A stretch of DNA of 11,810 nucleotides, taken from positions 12,608 to 24,417 of the forward strand of contig DBDD01000305.1 in NCBI GenBank assembly GCA_002293365.1. Direction: 5' to 3'. The position numbers and the translations under genes were made by a program. Source of the DNA: Christensenella sp. UBA941. Its GTDB lineage: Bacteria > Bacillota > Clostridia > Christensenellales > UBA941. The stretch's first letter is position 1. Every line of letters begins with the position of its first letter. A model generated the notes under the pieces. It did no database searches. It was given only the letters and a program-made list of their open reading frames with translations, and was not told the DNA's origin. Shown one piece after another: positions 6,766 through 11,810 of this stretch.

Positions 6766-6826
6766 TTAACGCATTATAACGCGTCCCACTTAGTTAAGCA
6801 AGCCTTTAATCTCTTTTATAACGTTA
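6766..6826. promoter_or_regulatory. Candidate operator sites of the S24 repressor (TAACG repeats)
   Basis: TAACGC occurs at 6767-6772 and 6777-6782, a 10-base period over the -10 box. TTATAACG occurs at 6774-6781 and again at 6816-6823, 42 bases on. The second is part of the 8-base palindrome TAACGTTA (6819-6826). A further dyad, CTTA-GT-TAAG (6789-6798), overlaps the -35 box. The layout fits autorepression; binding itself is inferred. Confidence 0.4.
6773..6801 (-). promoter_or_regulatory. Sigma-A promoter for the S24 repressor gene
   Basis: Read on the minus strand, TTGCTT (6801-6796) is the -35 box, a 17-base spacer follows, and TATAAT (6778-6773) is a perfect -10 box. Transcription would start near 6766, giving a leader of about 13 bases that contains the ribosome binding site AAGGGG. 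Confidence 0.7.
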
Positions 6827-6869
6827 ATAGCGGCAATAATACGCTATATCTGAGATTGATGGCGCTGTT

Positions 6870-6890
6870 ATTCTCGTCAAAAGCGAGAAT
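6870..6890. repeat. Perfect 7-bp inverted repeat in the divergent intergenic region
   Basis: ATTCTCG (6870-6876) and CGAGAAT (6884-6890) are exact reverse complements across a 7-base centre TCAAAAG. No T-run follows on either strand, so it does not look like a terminator. It lies between the S24 repressor promoter and the divergent rfbF-like gene and could be a regulator site. Apart from this, the repressor operators and a weak possible promoter near 6964-6992 for the gene at 7028, I see nothing in the 274-base gap 6754-7027. Confidence 0.45.
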
Positions 6891-7027
6891 CCGCGAATGA
6901 TACCAACAGATTTGATCAATCGTTTCCATCCGTAGACATCTTTAACGGCACTTTTACTCGCCTTGTTTGATTGCGCAGTTTATGGTAATCTATTGTGGAA
7001 TAATGTGTATGCATAGGAGAGTGCGAT

Positions 7028-7816
7028 TTGAAAACTGTGATCTTAGCAGGAGGTATGGGGACTCGAATCAGCGAAGAAAGTCATCTCAGGCCAAAACCTA
7101 TGATAGAAATCGGCAGCGATCCAATTCTTTGGCATATCATGAAATACTATTCTTTTTTCGGATTTCATGATTTTATAATTTGCTGTGGCTATAAAGGATA
7201 TATGATCAAAGAATATTTTGCGGATTATTATCTTCACCGTTCCGACGTTACGTTCGATTTCTCACACGAAAACGCGCTAACCATCCATAACAACGTCGCT
7301 GAGCCTTGGCGGGTCACGCTGGTCGATACGGGGATCAAGGCGCATACGGGCGATCGTATCCGCTCCATCAGGCGTTATTTGGACGACGAAGCTTTTATGC
7401 TCACCTACGGAGACGGCGTCAGCGATATAGACCTACATAAGCTGATTCAACAACATAAACAGTCCAATAAGATTATGACCATTTCCGCCGTACAACCTAA
7501 AGGCCGCTATGGTGTGCTAGAGCTCTCCAAAGACGACGCTGTTACAGTTGCAAGCTTCAAAGAAAAAGCTACGGAGGACAGAACGTGGATCAACGCGGGA
7601 TTTATGATTATGGAACAGTCGGTCTTCGATTATATCGGCAGCGAATCCTGTATGCTTGAAGAAAGGCCGATGCGTGAAATGGCGGAGGGCGGCGTGTTGG
7701 GCGTATATCTTCATGGCGGTTTCTGGCAATGTATGGATACTCAGCGCGACAAACGTGTTTTGGAGGATTTATGGTATAGAGGCAAGGCTGCATGGAAGGT
7801 ATGGACTGATGAATAG
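7028..7816 (+). CDS. rfbF: Glucose-1-phosphate cytidylyltransferase
   Basis: Converts alpha-D-glucose 1-phosphate and CTP to CDP-glucose and pyrophosphate, the entry to CDP-linked deoxysugars used in surface polysaccharides. The 262-residue protein shows the sugar-nucleotidyltransferase opening LAGGMGTRISEE with RPKPM (lysine 23), the metal-binding GDGVSD (128-133), the RfbF-typical WRVTLVDTG and HTGDRI, and WINAGFMIME. Length fits the family (about 257). The start is TTG at 7028, preceded by AGGAG with about 8 bases of spacing; no ATG in frame gives a complete nucleotide-binding loop. The usual partner, CDP-glucose 4,6-dehydratase (rfbG), is not in the window; the next gene, overlapping by 8 bases, is a glycosyltransferase. 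A UTP-specific relative is possible, but the WRVTLVDTG...TGDRI block favours the cytidylyl enzyme. Confidence 0.88.
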   Translation: MKTVILAGGMGTRISEESHLRPKPMIEIGSDPILWHIMKYYSFFGFHDFIICCGYKGYMIKEYFADYYLHRSDVTFDFSHENALTIHNNVAEPWRVTLVDTGIKAHTGDRIRSIRRYLDDEAFMLTYGDGVSDIDLHKLIQQHKQSNKIMTISAVQPKGRYGVLELSKDDAVTVASFKEKATEDRTWINAGFMIMEQSVFDYIGSESCMLEERPMREMAEGGVLGVYLHGGFWQCMDTQRDKRVLEDLWYRGKAAWKVWTDE

Positions 7817-8723
7817 CGTCCCGATTAGCGTAATAATGCTTACCTACAACCGGCAGCAAAGCGTAAGCCGCGCAATAGATTCGATACTGGCGCAGAGCTT
7901 TCGGGACTTTGAGTTTATTATCGTCGATAACGGATCGACAGACCGTTCCGGAGCCATTGCCGACGAATACGCCGCGCTTGACGACCGTGTGAATGTTATC
8001 CATCGAAAGCGTGGTAACATCGGCTCTGGGCGCAACGCCGGGTTGAATTCCGCTATCGGCGAGTATATCGGCTTTATAGACGACGACGACTGGTGCGAAC
8101 CGGATTATCTCAAGTTTTTGTATGATCTTGTTGCTGAAAATGATGCTGAGGTTGCAATTTGCGGCGCGGCGGATAAAATATTCTACGAAAAGCAGATTAT
8201 GAGCGCCGAGGAGGCGCTTACAGCACTTTTGTGGCGTAAAAAATACAACGTCGCCTTTCCGGCAAAGCTGTTTAAAGCAGCGCTGTTCAACGGCATACGC
8301 TTTTCTGAATCCGCAAAGTACGACGATATCGAGCTTATGCCCCGTATCCTTGGAGGCGCGAACCGCATAGCATACCATGGGCTGCCGAAGTATACTTTCG
8401 AACGCCACGGCGGCAACAACTCCGCATGGACGACGAACCATACTTTGCTGAACGCGGCGACGCTGGACGAATATCTCGACGTTTATCGGAGCCGAACCGA
8501 ATGGCTAATCGAAAAATTTCCGGATAGTGCCGAAAAATGGAAATATTTTGAGTGGTCGTTCATGATAAGTATGGTCGAAAAAATAGGTAGGCTGAAAATT
8601 TCCGGCTGCGAAAAGCGGCTCGAAGCGATGATACACGAGCTTCGGAAACACAGGCCGGAGTTTTTAGAGTGCGAATATGCACTAGATTATGAGAAAAAAT
8701 GGTTCGATAGTTTAATAATATAA
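7809..8723 (+). CDS. Family 2 glycosyltransferase
   Basis: A 304-residue GT-A fold glycosyltransferase, probably cytosolic or peripheral at the membrane, transferring a sugar from a nucleotide donor in surface-glycan synthesis. It opens with VPISVIMLTYNRQQSVSRAI and FEFIIVDNGSTD, the family 2 nucleotide-binding signature. GNIGSGRNAGL follows, then IDDDDW with the metal-binding aspartates at 91-94. The later AFPAKLFKAALF and KYDDIELMPRIL match the acceptor half of bacterial family 2 enzymes. No membrane helix is evident. The ATG at 7809 overlaps the end of the cytidylyltransferase by 8 bases, with GGAAGGT 8 bases upstream inside that gene. The frame is open further upstream, but the fold begins exactly at 7809. 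Donor and acceptor cannot be read from sequence; CDP-sugar use is only suggested by the neighbour. Confidence 0.92.
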   Translation: MNSVPISVIMLTYNRQQSVSRAIDSILAQSFRDFEFIIVDNGSTDRSGAIADEYAALDDRVNVIHRKRGNIGSGRNAGLNSAIGEYIGFIDDDDWCEPDYLKFLYDLVAENDAEVAICGAADKIFYEKQIMSAEEALTALLWRKKYNVAFPAKLFKAALFNGIRFSESAKYDDIELMPRILGGANRIAYHGLPKYTFERHGGNNSAWTTNHTLLNAATLDEYLDVYRSRTEWLIEKFPDSAEKWKYFEWSFMISMVEKIGRLKISGCEKRLEAMIHELRKHRPEFLECEYALDYEKKWFDSLII

Positions 8724-8981
8724 AATGTTGGTTTTGTTTTACTTTTTTATTTAAACATTTCATACTATATCGTTATTTTAAAAAATATATAAAAATTTCG
8801 ACAAAATATTCTATTATCCTATTGACTTTGCCCCATCGGAAGGTTTTATTCTTATATTATAAAAGTGTTGTGTCAGCATAAATAACTTATCATCATAGTA
8901 AAGTCACAATATACTTATAATAAATGGAAAACCCGAAACAAATTTGATCGGCTTTATTTTCGTATCCGAAAGGGGGAAAAC
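8724..8981. other. AT-rich intergenic region with candidate promoter
   Basis: A 258-base non-coding spacer, much more AT-rich than its neighbours, with A/T runs near 8740-8820. It holds a candidate promoter (separate entry), an isolated TATAAT at 8916-8921 without a convincing -35 box, and a short hairpin (8957-8962 with 8967-8972, loop TATC) whose right arm touches the ribosome binding site AGGGGG at 8971-8976. No riboswitch signature or terminator hairpin was recognised. Confidence 0.6.
8822..8850 (+). promoter_or_regulatory. Candidate sigma-A promoter for the membrane protein / cheW pair
   Basis: TTGACT (8822-8827), a 17-base spacer and TTTATT (8845-8850). The A/T-rich tract just upstream could serve as an UP element. 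It would give a leader of about 125 bases. The -10 box is only 4 of 6. Confidence 0.4.
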
Positions 8982-9395
8982 ATGCAAAACTCAGCTTCGA
9001 TCAAGCGCGCGGTTCTAATCTTTTTAATAGTGCATACCTCTATCATCCTATTGCTAGCGTTTCTTTTGAAACGCGATGGGACGCCGAATAACGATCCGGT
9101 AGTTTTCATTGCCAGTATCGCGGTAGCCGTTGCTATTACGATTTATACGGCGTACAGGATTACCGAAAGTATCAATGAAAAAATTGAACATCGCGCCAAA
9201 ACCATGGCCCAATACGCGGCGTATCTTCAAACCAGGACTAAGGATTTGGATAATTATGCTGTCGAGTTAAAGCAGTGGGCAAGCGACATGAGCAAACAAC
9301 AAATTGTGCTTCAACAACGTGTAAGGCTAATTAACGACTATGGTAACAAGATGAATGAATTGGCGGGAAGGATGACTAAGAAGGAGGAACAATAA
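8982..9395 (+). CDS. Two-helix membrane protein with helical cytoplasmic tail
   Basis: A 137-residue protein with no family I can name. Two hydrophobic helices (about 10-29 and 40-58) are joined by a short polar loop of about ten residues (KRDGTPNNDP). The remaining roughly 79 residues are polar and predicted helical, with heptad-like spacing (for example LQTRTKDLDNYAVELKQW), so a coiled coil is likely. By the positive-inside rule the loop is outside and the tail in the cytosol. It resembles the membrane-proximal part of a chemoreceptor without a sensor domain or the conserved signalling hairpin tip. AGGGGG lies 5 bases before the ATG. Its stop codon directly abuts the ATG of the CheW-like gene, whose ribosome binding site is inside this gene, so both are made together. 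A role as membrane tether or partner for that CheW protein is inference. Confidence 0.75.
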   Translation: MQNSASIKRAVLIFLIVHTSIILLLAFLLKRDGTPNNDPVVFIASIAVAVAITIYTAYRITESINEKIEHRAKTMAQYAAYLQTRTKDLDNYAVELKQWASDMSKQQIVLQQRVRLINDYGNKMNELAGRMTKKEEQ

Positions 9396-9833
9396 ATGCA
9401 GACAGCTTGCGAAAACGCGGCGTTAGCCAACGAGACAAAAAGTATTTTTTACTTCACTATCAACGAGGACTTATACGGTGTAGAGGCGCATCATGTTCTA
9501 CATGTAGCCGGCGTACGCCAGATCAAAAAAATTCCGGAAATGCCTCATGGCTTGAAAGGGTATCTTGATTTGCGCGGCAAAATGATTCCCGTGTACAGCT
9601 TGCATGCCGGTTTTATCAAGGCAAAATCCCGTTATACGAAACAATCACGCGTAGTTGTAATTAGAACCGACGGCGCGCCGATCGGGCTAATCGCGGACTC
9701 AATACAGGAAGCCGCAAAGGCAAAGCACGATAATACTTCGAATCCGGACGGCACGGAAACCTGCCGCTATGTCAGCGGTATCACACAACTGAAAAAAGAA
9801 CAGACAGTATTGCTGTTCACGCGCAAACGTTAA
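9396..9833 (+). CDS. cheW: CheW-domain adaptor protein
   Basis: A 145-residue single-domain CheW-like protein; CheW couples chemoreceptors to the CheA kinase in the cytosol. After a short tail of about 15 residues come the typical segments: IFYFTINEDLYGVEAHHVLHV (first strands), IPEMPHGLKGYLDLRGKMIPVYSL (the family's G-x-NLRG-x-I/V-P-V core, here DLRG), and VVVIRTDGAPIGLIADSI, followed by a closing region around YVSGI. Most of the fold is present and length is close to normal. No CheA, receptor or other che gene is in the window, so it is either an orphan adaptor or part of a split system. Translation is coupled to the membrane protein upstream: TAA and ATG abut, with AGGAGG 8 bases before the start. 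A long hairpin terminator follows about 30 bases after the stop. Confidence 0.85.
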   Translation: MQTACENAALANETKSIFYFTINEDLYGVEAHHVLHVAGVRQIKKIPEMPHGLKGYLDLRGKMIPVYSLHAGFIKAKSRYTKQSRVVVIRTDGAPIGLIADSIQEAAKAKHDNTSNPDGTETCRYVSGITQLKKEQTVLLFTRKR

Positions 9834-9861
9834 TATAAGATATATCAATCGCTAACATATG

Positions 9862-9906
9862 AAGACAAATCCGTTAAGCCCTAGCGGCTTAGCGGATTTG
9901 TCTTTT
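9862..9906 (+). terminator. Long rho-independent terminator hairpin after cheW
   Basis: The 19-base arm at 9862-9880 pairs with 9886-9904 across the 5-base loop CTAGC. Eighteen pairs are perfect and one is a G-U wobble (T9874 with G9892). TTTT at 9903-9906 ends the structure. It lies between convergent genes and may also stop transcripts from the right, although the minus-strand T-run is poorer. Confidence 0.8.
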
Positions 9907-9960
9907 GCATGCGGCCATAATCATTCTCCGGCTCCTTGGCGTGCGCTGAAGAAACGCTTT

Positions 9961-10368
9961 TTATACCCCGCTGGCGTCGTTCAGTTCAAACAGGTTGCCT
10001 TCCGGATCCCTGAAATAGGTACAGCGCATACCCCAGTCTTCTATAGTTTGCGGCTCGCCTAAAAACTGTACGCCCGATTCCTTCAGACGCAGATAGTCTC
10101 CATCCAGATCGGTTGAAGGAATTATTGCTGTGATCGTATCTGGCTGAACATTGCCGCCAGGCTGAACGTAGCCTTTAAACATCGTCATATTCGCCCCGGC
10201 AAAGATAGCGAAGCACGGCGGTTCGCCTTCATTTACAGTAAAGGACGTATAAGGACCGTTCCTATCTCCCCAAACCGGCGTCAGCCCCATTTTCGCCGTG
10301 TAGAAGTCGTAACAAGCGCCATAGTCTTTCCGAACCAGAATCCGTATTGTCGCTTCATTGAACTGCAT
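9961..10368 (-). CDS. VOC-fold (glyoxalase / bleomycin-resistance type) protein
   Basis: A 135-residue vicinal-oxygen-chelate superfamily protein with two beta-alpha-beta repeats. The first (about 5-60) includes TIRILVRKDYGACYDFYTAKMGL, the usual strand followed by the 'FYxxxLGL'-like helix end. The second (about 78-131) includes TAIIPSTDLDGDYLRLKESGV and ends with FRDPEGNLFELND, the DPxGNxxEL signature, in which the glutamate is the usual last metal ligand. The equivalent early histidine is not obvious, so it may not be a metal enzyme; antibiotic-binding relatives also lack it. GGGGAGG lies 8 bases before the ATG. It is 39 bases downstream of the AraC-family regulator on the same strand and is probably the last gene of that operon. 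The substrate is unknown. Confidence 0.85.
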   Translation of the reverse strand: MQFNEATIRILVRKDYGACYDFYTAKMGLTPVWGDRNGPYTSFTVNEGEPPCFAIFAGANMTMFKGYVQPGGNVQPDTITAIIPSTDLDGDYLRLKESGVQFLGEPQTIEDWGMRCTYFRDPEGNLFELNDASGV

Positions 10369-10407
10369 AGTATGCCTCCCCTTTAAATCTTTGCATATGA
10401 GTATACG

Positions 10408-11196
10408 TTAAAATTTAAAAGGTTCATTGTAAAAATCGGACTTATTTTGTAAAAATGCCGTGGGGGTTATTCCGCATATATCCTTGAAATCGTGAATGAA
10501 GTGCGCCTGATCAAAATAGCCGAGCGGAAGCGCGGAATCGACAAAGCCGGATGTACTTAATTTTTGAAGCACCAGGTTGACGCGCAGAACGCGCAGATAG
10601 GTTTTTAAGCTTAAGCCCAGTTGCTCGCTGGCGACGCGGCTCAAATGGCGCTCGCTGTAGCTGCTCTTTTGCGCCAGCGCGCCGATTGTCGGCAGCGACT
10701 CGCGCTGAAGACGCAAGCCTTGCAATGCGGGGAAAAGCGGATGATCACCGGGCCTTTGCGAAAGAAGCTGAAGGAAAATGCCGTCGAGCGAGGCGCGCAG
10801 CTCAAAAAGATTTTGGGCGCGCTCTACGCTGTCGAGTATTGTCTTATTCATAGGCGGCAACAGCTCGCCGAGAGGCAGCCTGAGATCCATAAGCTCGTTG
10901 TGCGGTAAATCCAGCAGCCGTCGCGCGCCGCCAGGCAGAAACTCGACGAAAAGGCGAGGAAACGCGTCGTTGGGAACCGTTGCCGCTCTTGTCGACGCGC
11001 CTAGAAACGCGCTATGGATTGTATCGCGCACAAAGGTGAAGACAAGGCAGCCGCTGGCGTCGGGAATGATGGTAACCATCTTCTCGCGCGGGCGTGGGAA
11101 ATATAGCGTATAATGCGCGATATACGGCCTCAGCGCGGGGTGCGGCCAAAGAAACCGGCGGATAATGTTAGGAGTGTGAATTTGATCGAGAAACAT
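10408..11196 (-). CDS. AraC-family transcriptional regulator (DUF6597-type N-terminus)
   Basis: A 262-residue regulator. The N-terminal half carries HPALRPYIAHYTLYFPRP and IIPDASGCLVFTF, the pattern of the N-terminal domain found in many AraC regulators with a short 'P-x-G' core and unknown ligand. The C-terminal third (about 165-252) is the AraC double helix-turn-helix: LPTIGALAQKSSYSERHLSRVASEQLGLSLKTYLRVLRV contains the first, and ALPLGYFDQAHFIHDFKDICGITPTAFL is the second with its GYxDQxHFxxxFK and GxTP signature. Only two bases separate it from the stop of the synthase upstream, and its ribosome binding site GGAGG is inside that gene, so the two are translated together. It likely controls its own operon; the target and inducer are not visible. 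Confidence 0.9.
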   Translation of the reverse strand: MFLDQIHTPNIIRRFLWPHPALRPYIAHYTLYFPRPREKMVTIIPDASGCLVFTFVRDTIHSAFLGASTRAATVPNDAFPRLFVEFLPGGARRLLDLPHNELMDLRLPLGELLPPMNKTILDSVERAQNLFELRASLDGIFLQLLSQRPGDHPLFPALQGLRLQRESLPTIGALAQKSSYSERHLSRVASEQLGLSLKTYLRVLRVNLVLQKLSTSGFVDSALPLGYFDQAHFIHDFKDICGITPTAFLQNKSDFYNEPFKF

Positions 11197-11198
11197 CT

Positions 11199-11810
11199 CT
11201 ATGCCTCCGGCAATTCAATACCCGCTTCCTTTGCGGCCTCCAGCAGCTGCTCGATGGCGAAATCGATCTGCTCGGGCTTATGGTCGCTCGTAACGCAGAA
11301 CCGCATGCGCGATTTGCCCATGGGCACGGCGGGATAGACGGCTGGCGGCACAGATACGCCGCGTTCGAGCAACATGCCCGACAACCGGAACGCCTCAGTA
11401 TCGCCGCCGACGAGGATTGGTATAATCGCCGTCTCTCCGGCTAGGCAAATATTCAGATTCGCCTCGCGCGCTTTTTTCACAAAATAGGCGATGTTTCTTT
11501 GCAGCGCCGCAACGGGCGAAGGATCAGCGCGCAAGAGGCGGACAGCCGCCAGCGCCGCCGCCGCGACGGGCGGGCTGATGCCGACGGAGAATACGAAGCC
11601 AGGCACGTTATAGCGCAGGTATTCTATCATTGCCGCGCTGCCGGCCAGATAGCCGCCGCAGGTTCCGAGGCCCTTACTGAGCGTGCCCATCTTTATGTCG
11701 ATATCATCGGGCTCTAAACCGAAATATTCATCCACGCCGCCGCCATTTTTGCCGATAACGCAGGCGGAATGCGCCTCGTCCACCATCAGGAACAGGCCGT
11801 ATTCCTTTTT
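11199..11810 (-). CDS. Alpha-oxoamine synthase family PLP enzyme (KBL / AONS-like), 5' end outside window
   Basis: The C-terminal half (about 203 residues) of a pyridoxal-phosphate enzyme of the alpha-oxoamine synthase group, which joins an amino acid to an acyl-CoA or acyl carrier protein with loss of CO2 or CoA (8-amino-7-oxononanoate synthase, 2-amino-3-ketobutyrate ligase and relatives). The reading frame runs without stop to the right edge, so it continues beyond 11810. Visible are KEYGLFLMVDEAHSACVIG, with the cofactor-binding Asp and His, and GTLSKGLGTCGGYLAG, whose lysine (codon 11673-11675) holds the cofactor. Near the end, PAVYPAVPMGKSRMRFCVTSDHK matches the family's conserved close (P...P...R.R...S). 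It is the first visible gene of an operon with the AraC regulator and VOC protein. No biotin genes are in view, so assigning it to biotin synthesis would be unsafe. Confidence 0.85.
   Translation of the reverse strand, partial: KKEYGLFLMVDEAHSACVIGKNGGGVDEYFGLEPDDIDIKMGTLSKGLGTCGGYLAGSAAMIEYLRYNVPGFVFSVGISPPVAAAALAAVRLLRADPSPVAALQRNIAYFVKKAREANLNICLAGETAIIPILVGGDTEAFRLSGMLLERGVSVPPAVYPAVPMGKSRMRFCVTSDHKPEQIDFAIEQLLEAAKEAGIELPEA

Noticed and set aside
6667..6900. 77-residue plus-strand open frame across the repressor promoter
   Set aside because: Antisense to the repressor start and over its operators; composition is not protein-like.
7656..7808. Upstream extension of the glycosyltransferase frame
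   Set aside because: It overlaps the well-supported end of the cytidylyltransferase; the family 2 fold starts at 7809 with a good ribosome site.
7608..8441. 277-residue open frame on the minus strand
   Set aside because: It lies opposite the glycosyltransferase and cytidylyltransferase, has no recognisable domain and is rich in unusual Cys/Arg runs; it is a frame shadow.
8857..8981. Riboswitch (for example c-di-GMP) in the long leader before the membrane protein / cheW pair
   Set aside because: No conserved riboswitch core sequence could be found; only a short hairpin near the ribosome site.
9859..10062. 67-residue plus-strand open frame after cheW
   Set aside because: It begins in the terminator hairpin and runs antisense to the VOC gene, without a ribosome site.

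Overview
The window looks like a chromosomal stretch from a low-to-mid GC Gram-positive bacterium, most likely an uncultured or poorly characterised member of Clostridia. The evidence is strong AGGAGG-type ribosome binding sites, GTG and TTG starts, a HelD-type RNA polymerase recycling ATPase, a BofA-family sporulation protein, an S41 C-terminal processing peptidase, SH3b and peptidoglycan-binding domains on an exported protein, and promoters close to the sigma-A consensus. No phage structural genes, transposases, rRNA, tRNA or CRISPR arrays are visible.

Layout, left to right. (1) Positions 1-2614 (+): a GNAT acetyltransferase overlaps by 8 bases the start of a HelD/UvrD-like ATPase. (2) 2631-5478 (+): a very strong promoter (TTGACA, 17 bp, TATACT) with tandem direct repeats upstream drives an exported protein with two SH3b domains, a peptidoglycan-binding domain and a cysteine-containing C-terminal domain. 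An S41 (Ctp) protease with a PDZ domain follows, then a small BofA-like membrane protein that may have its own mother-cell-type promoter. This is the most coherent functional block: cell wall or sporulation surveillance outside the membrane. (3) 5488-6801 (-): an XRE/S24 self-cleaving repressor with a well-formed promoter and repeated TAACG half-sites, followed on the same strand by a lower-GC AAC(6')-like acetyltransferase. (4) 7028-8723 (+): glucose-1-phosphate cytidylyltransferase (RfbF type, TTG start) overlapping by 8 bases a family 2 glycosyltransferase, a surface-polysaccharide pair. (5) 8982-9833 (+): after an AT-rich spacer, a two-helix membrane protein with a helical cytoplasmic tail is abutted by a CheW-domain protein, and the pair is closed by a long hairpin. 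(6) 9961-11810 (-): an operon running leftward from the right edge, made of an alpha-oxoamine synthase (5' end outside the window), an AraC-family regulator and a VOC-fold protein.

The points most worth a second look are the juxtaposition of a Ctp protease with BofA (two classes of protein that act on the same pro-sigma-K checkpoint in Bacillus), the L,D-transpeptidase-like active-site motif in the SH3b protein, and the receptor-like membrane protein coupled to an orphan CheW. The first and third are inferences from gene order and domain recognition. All motifs were read by eye; no database search was run.
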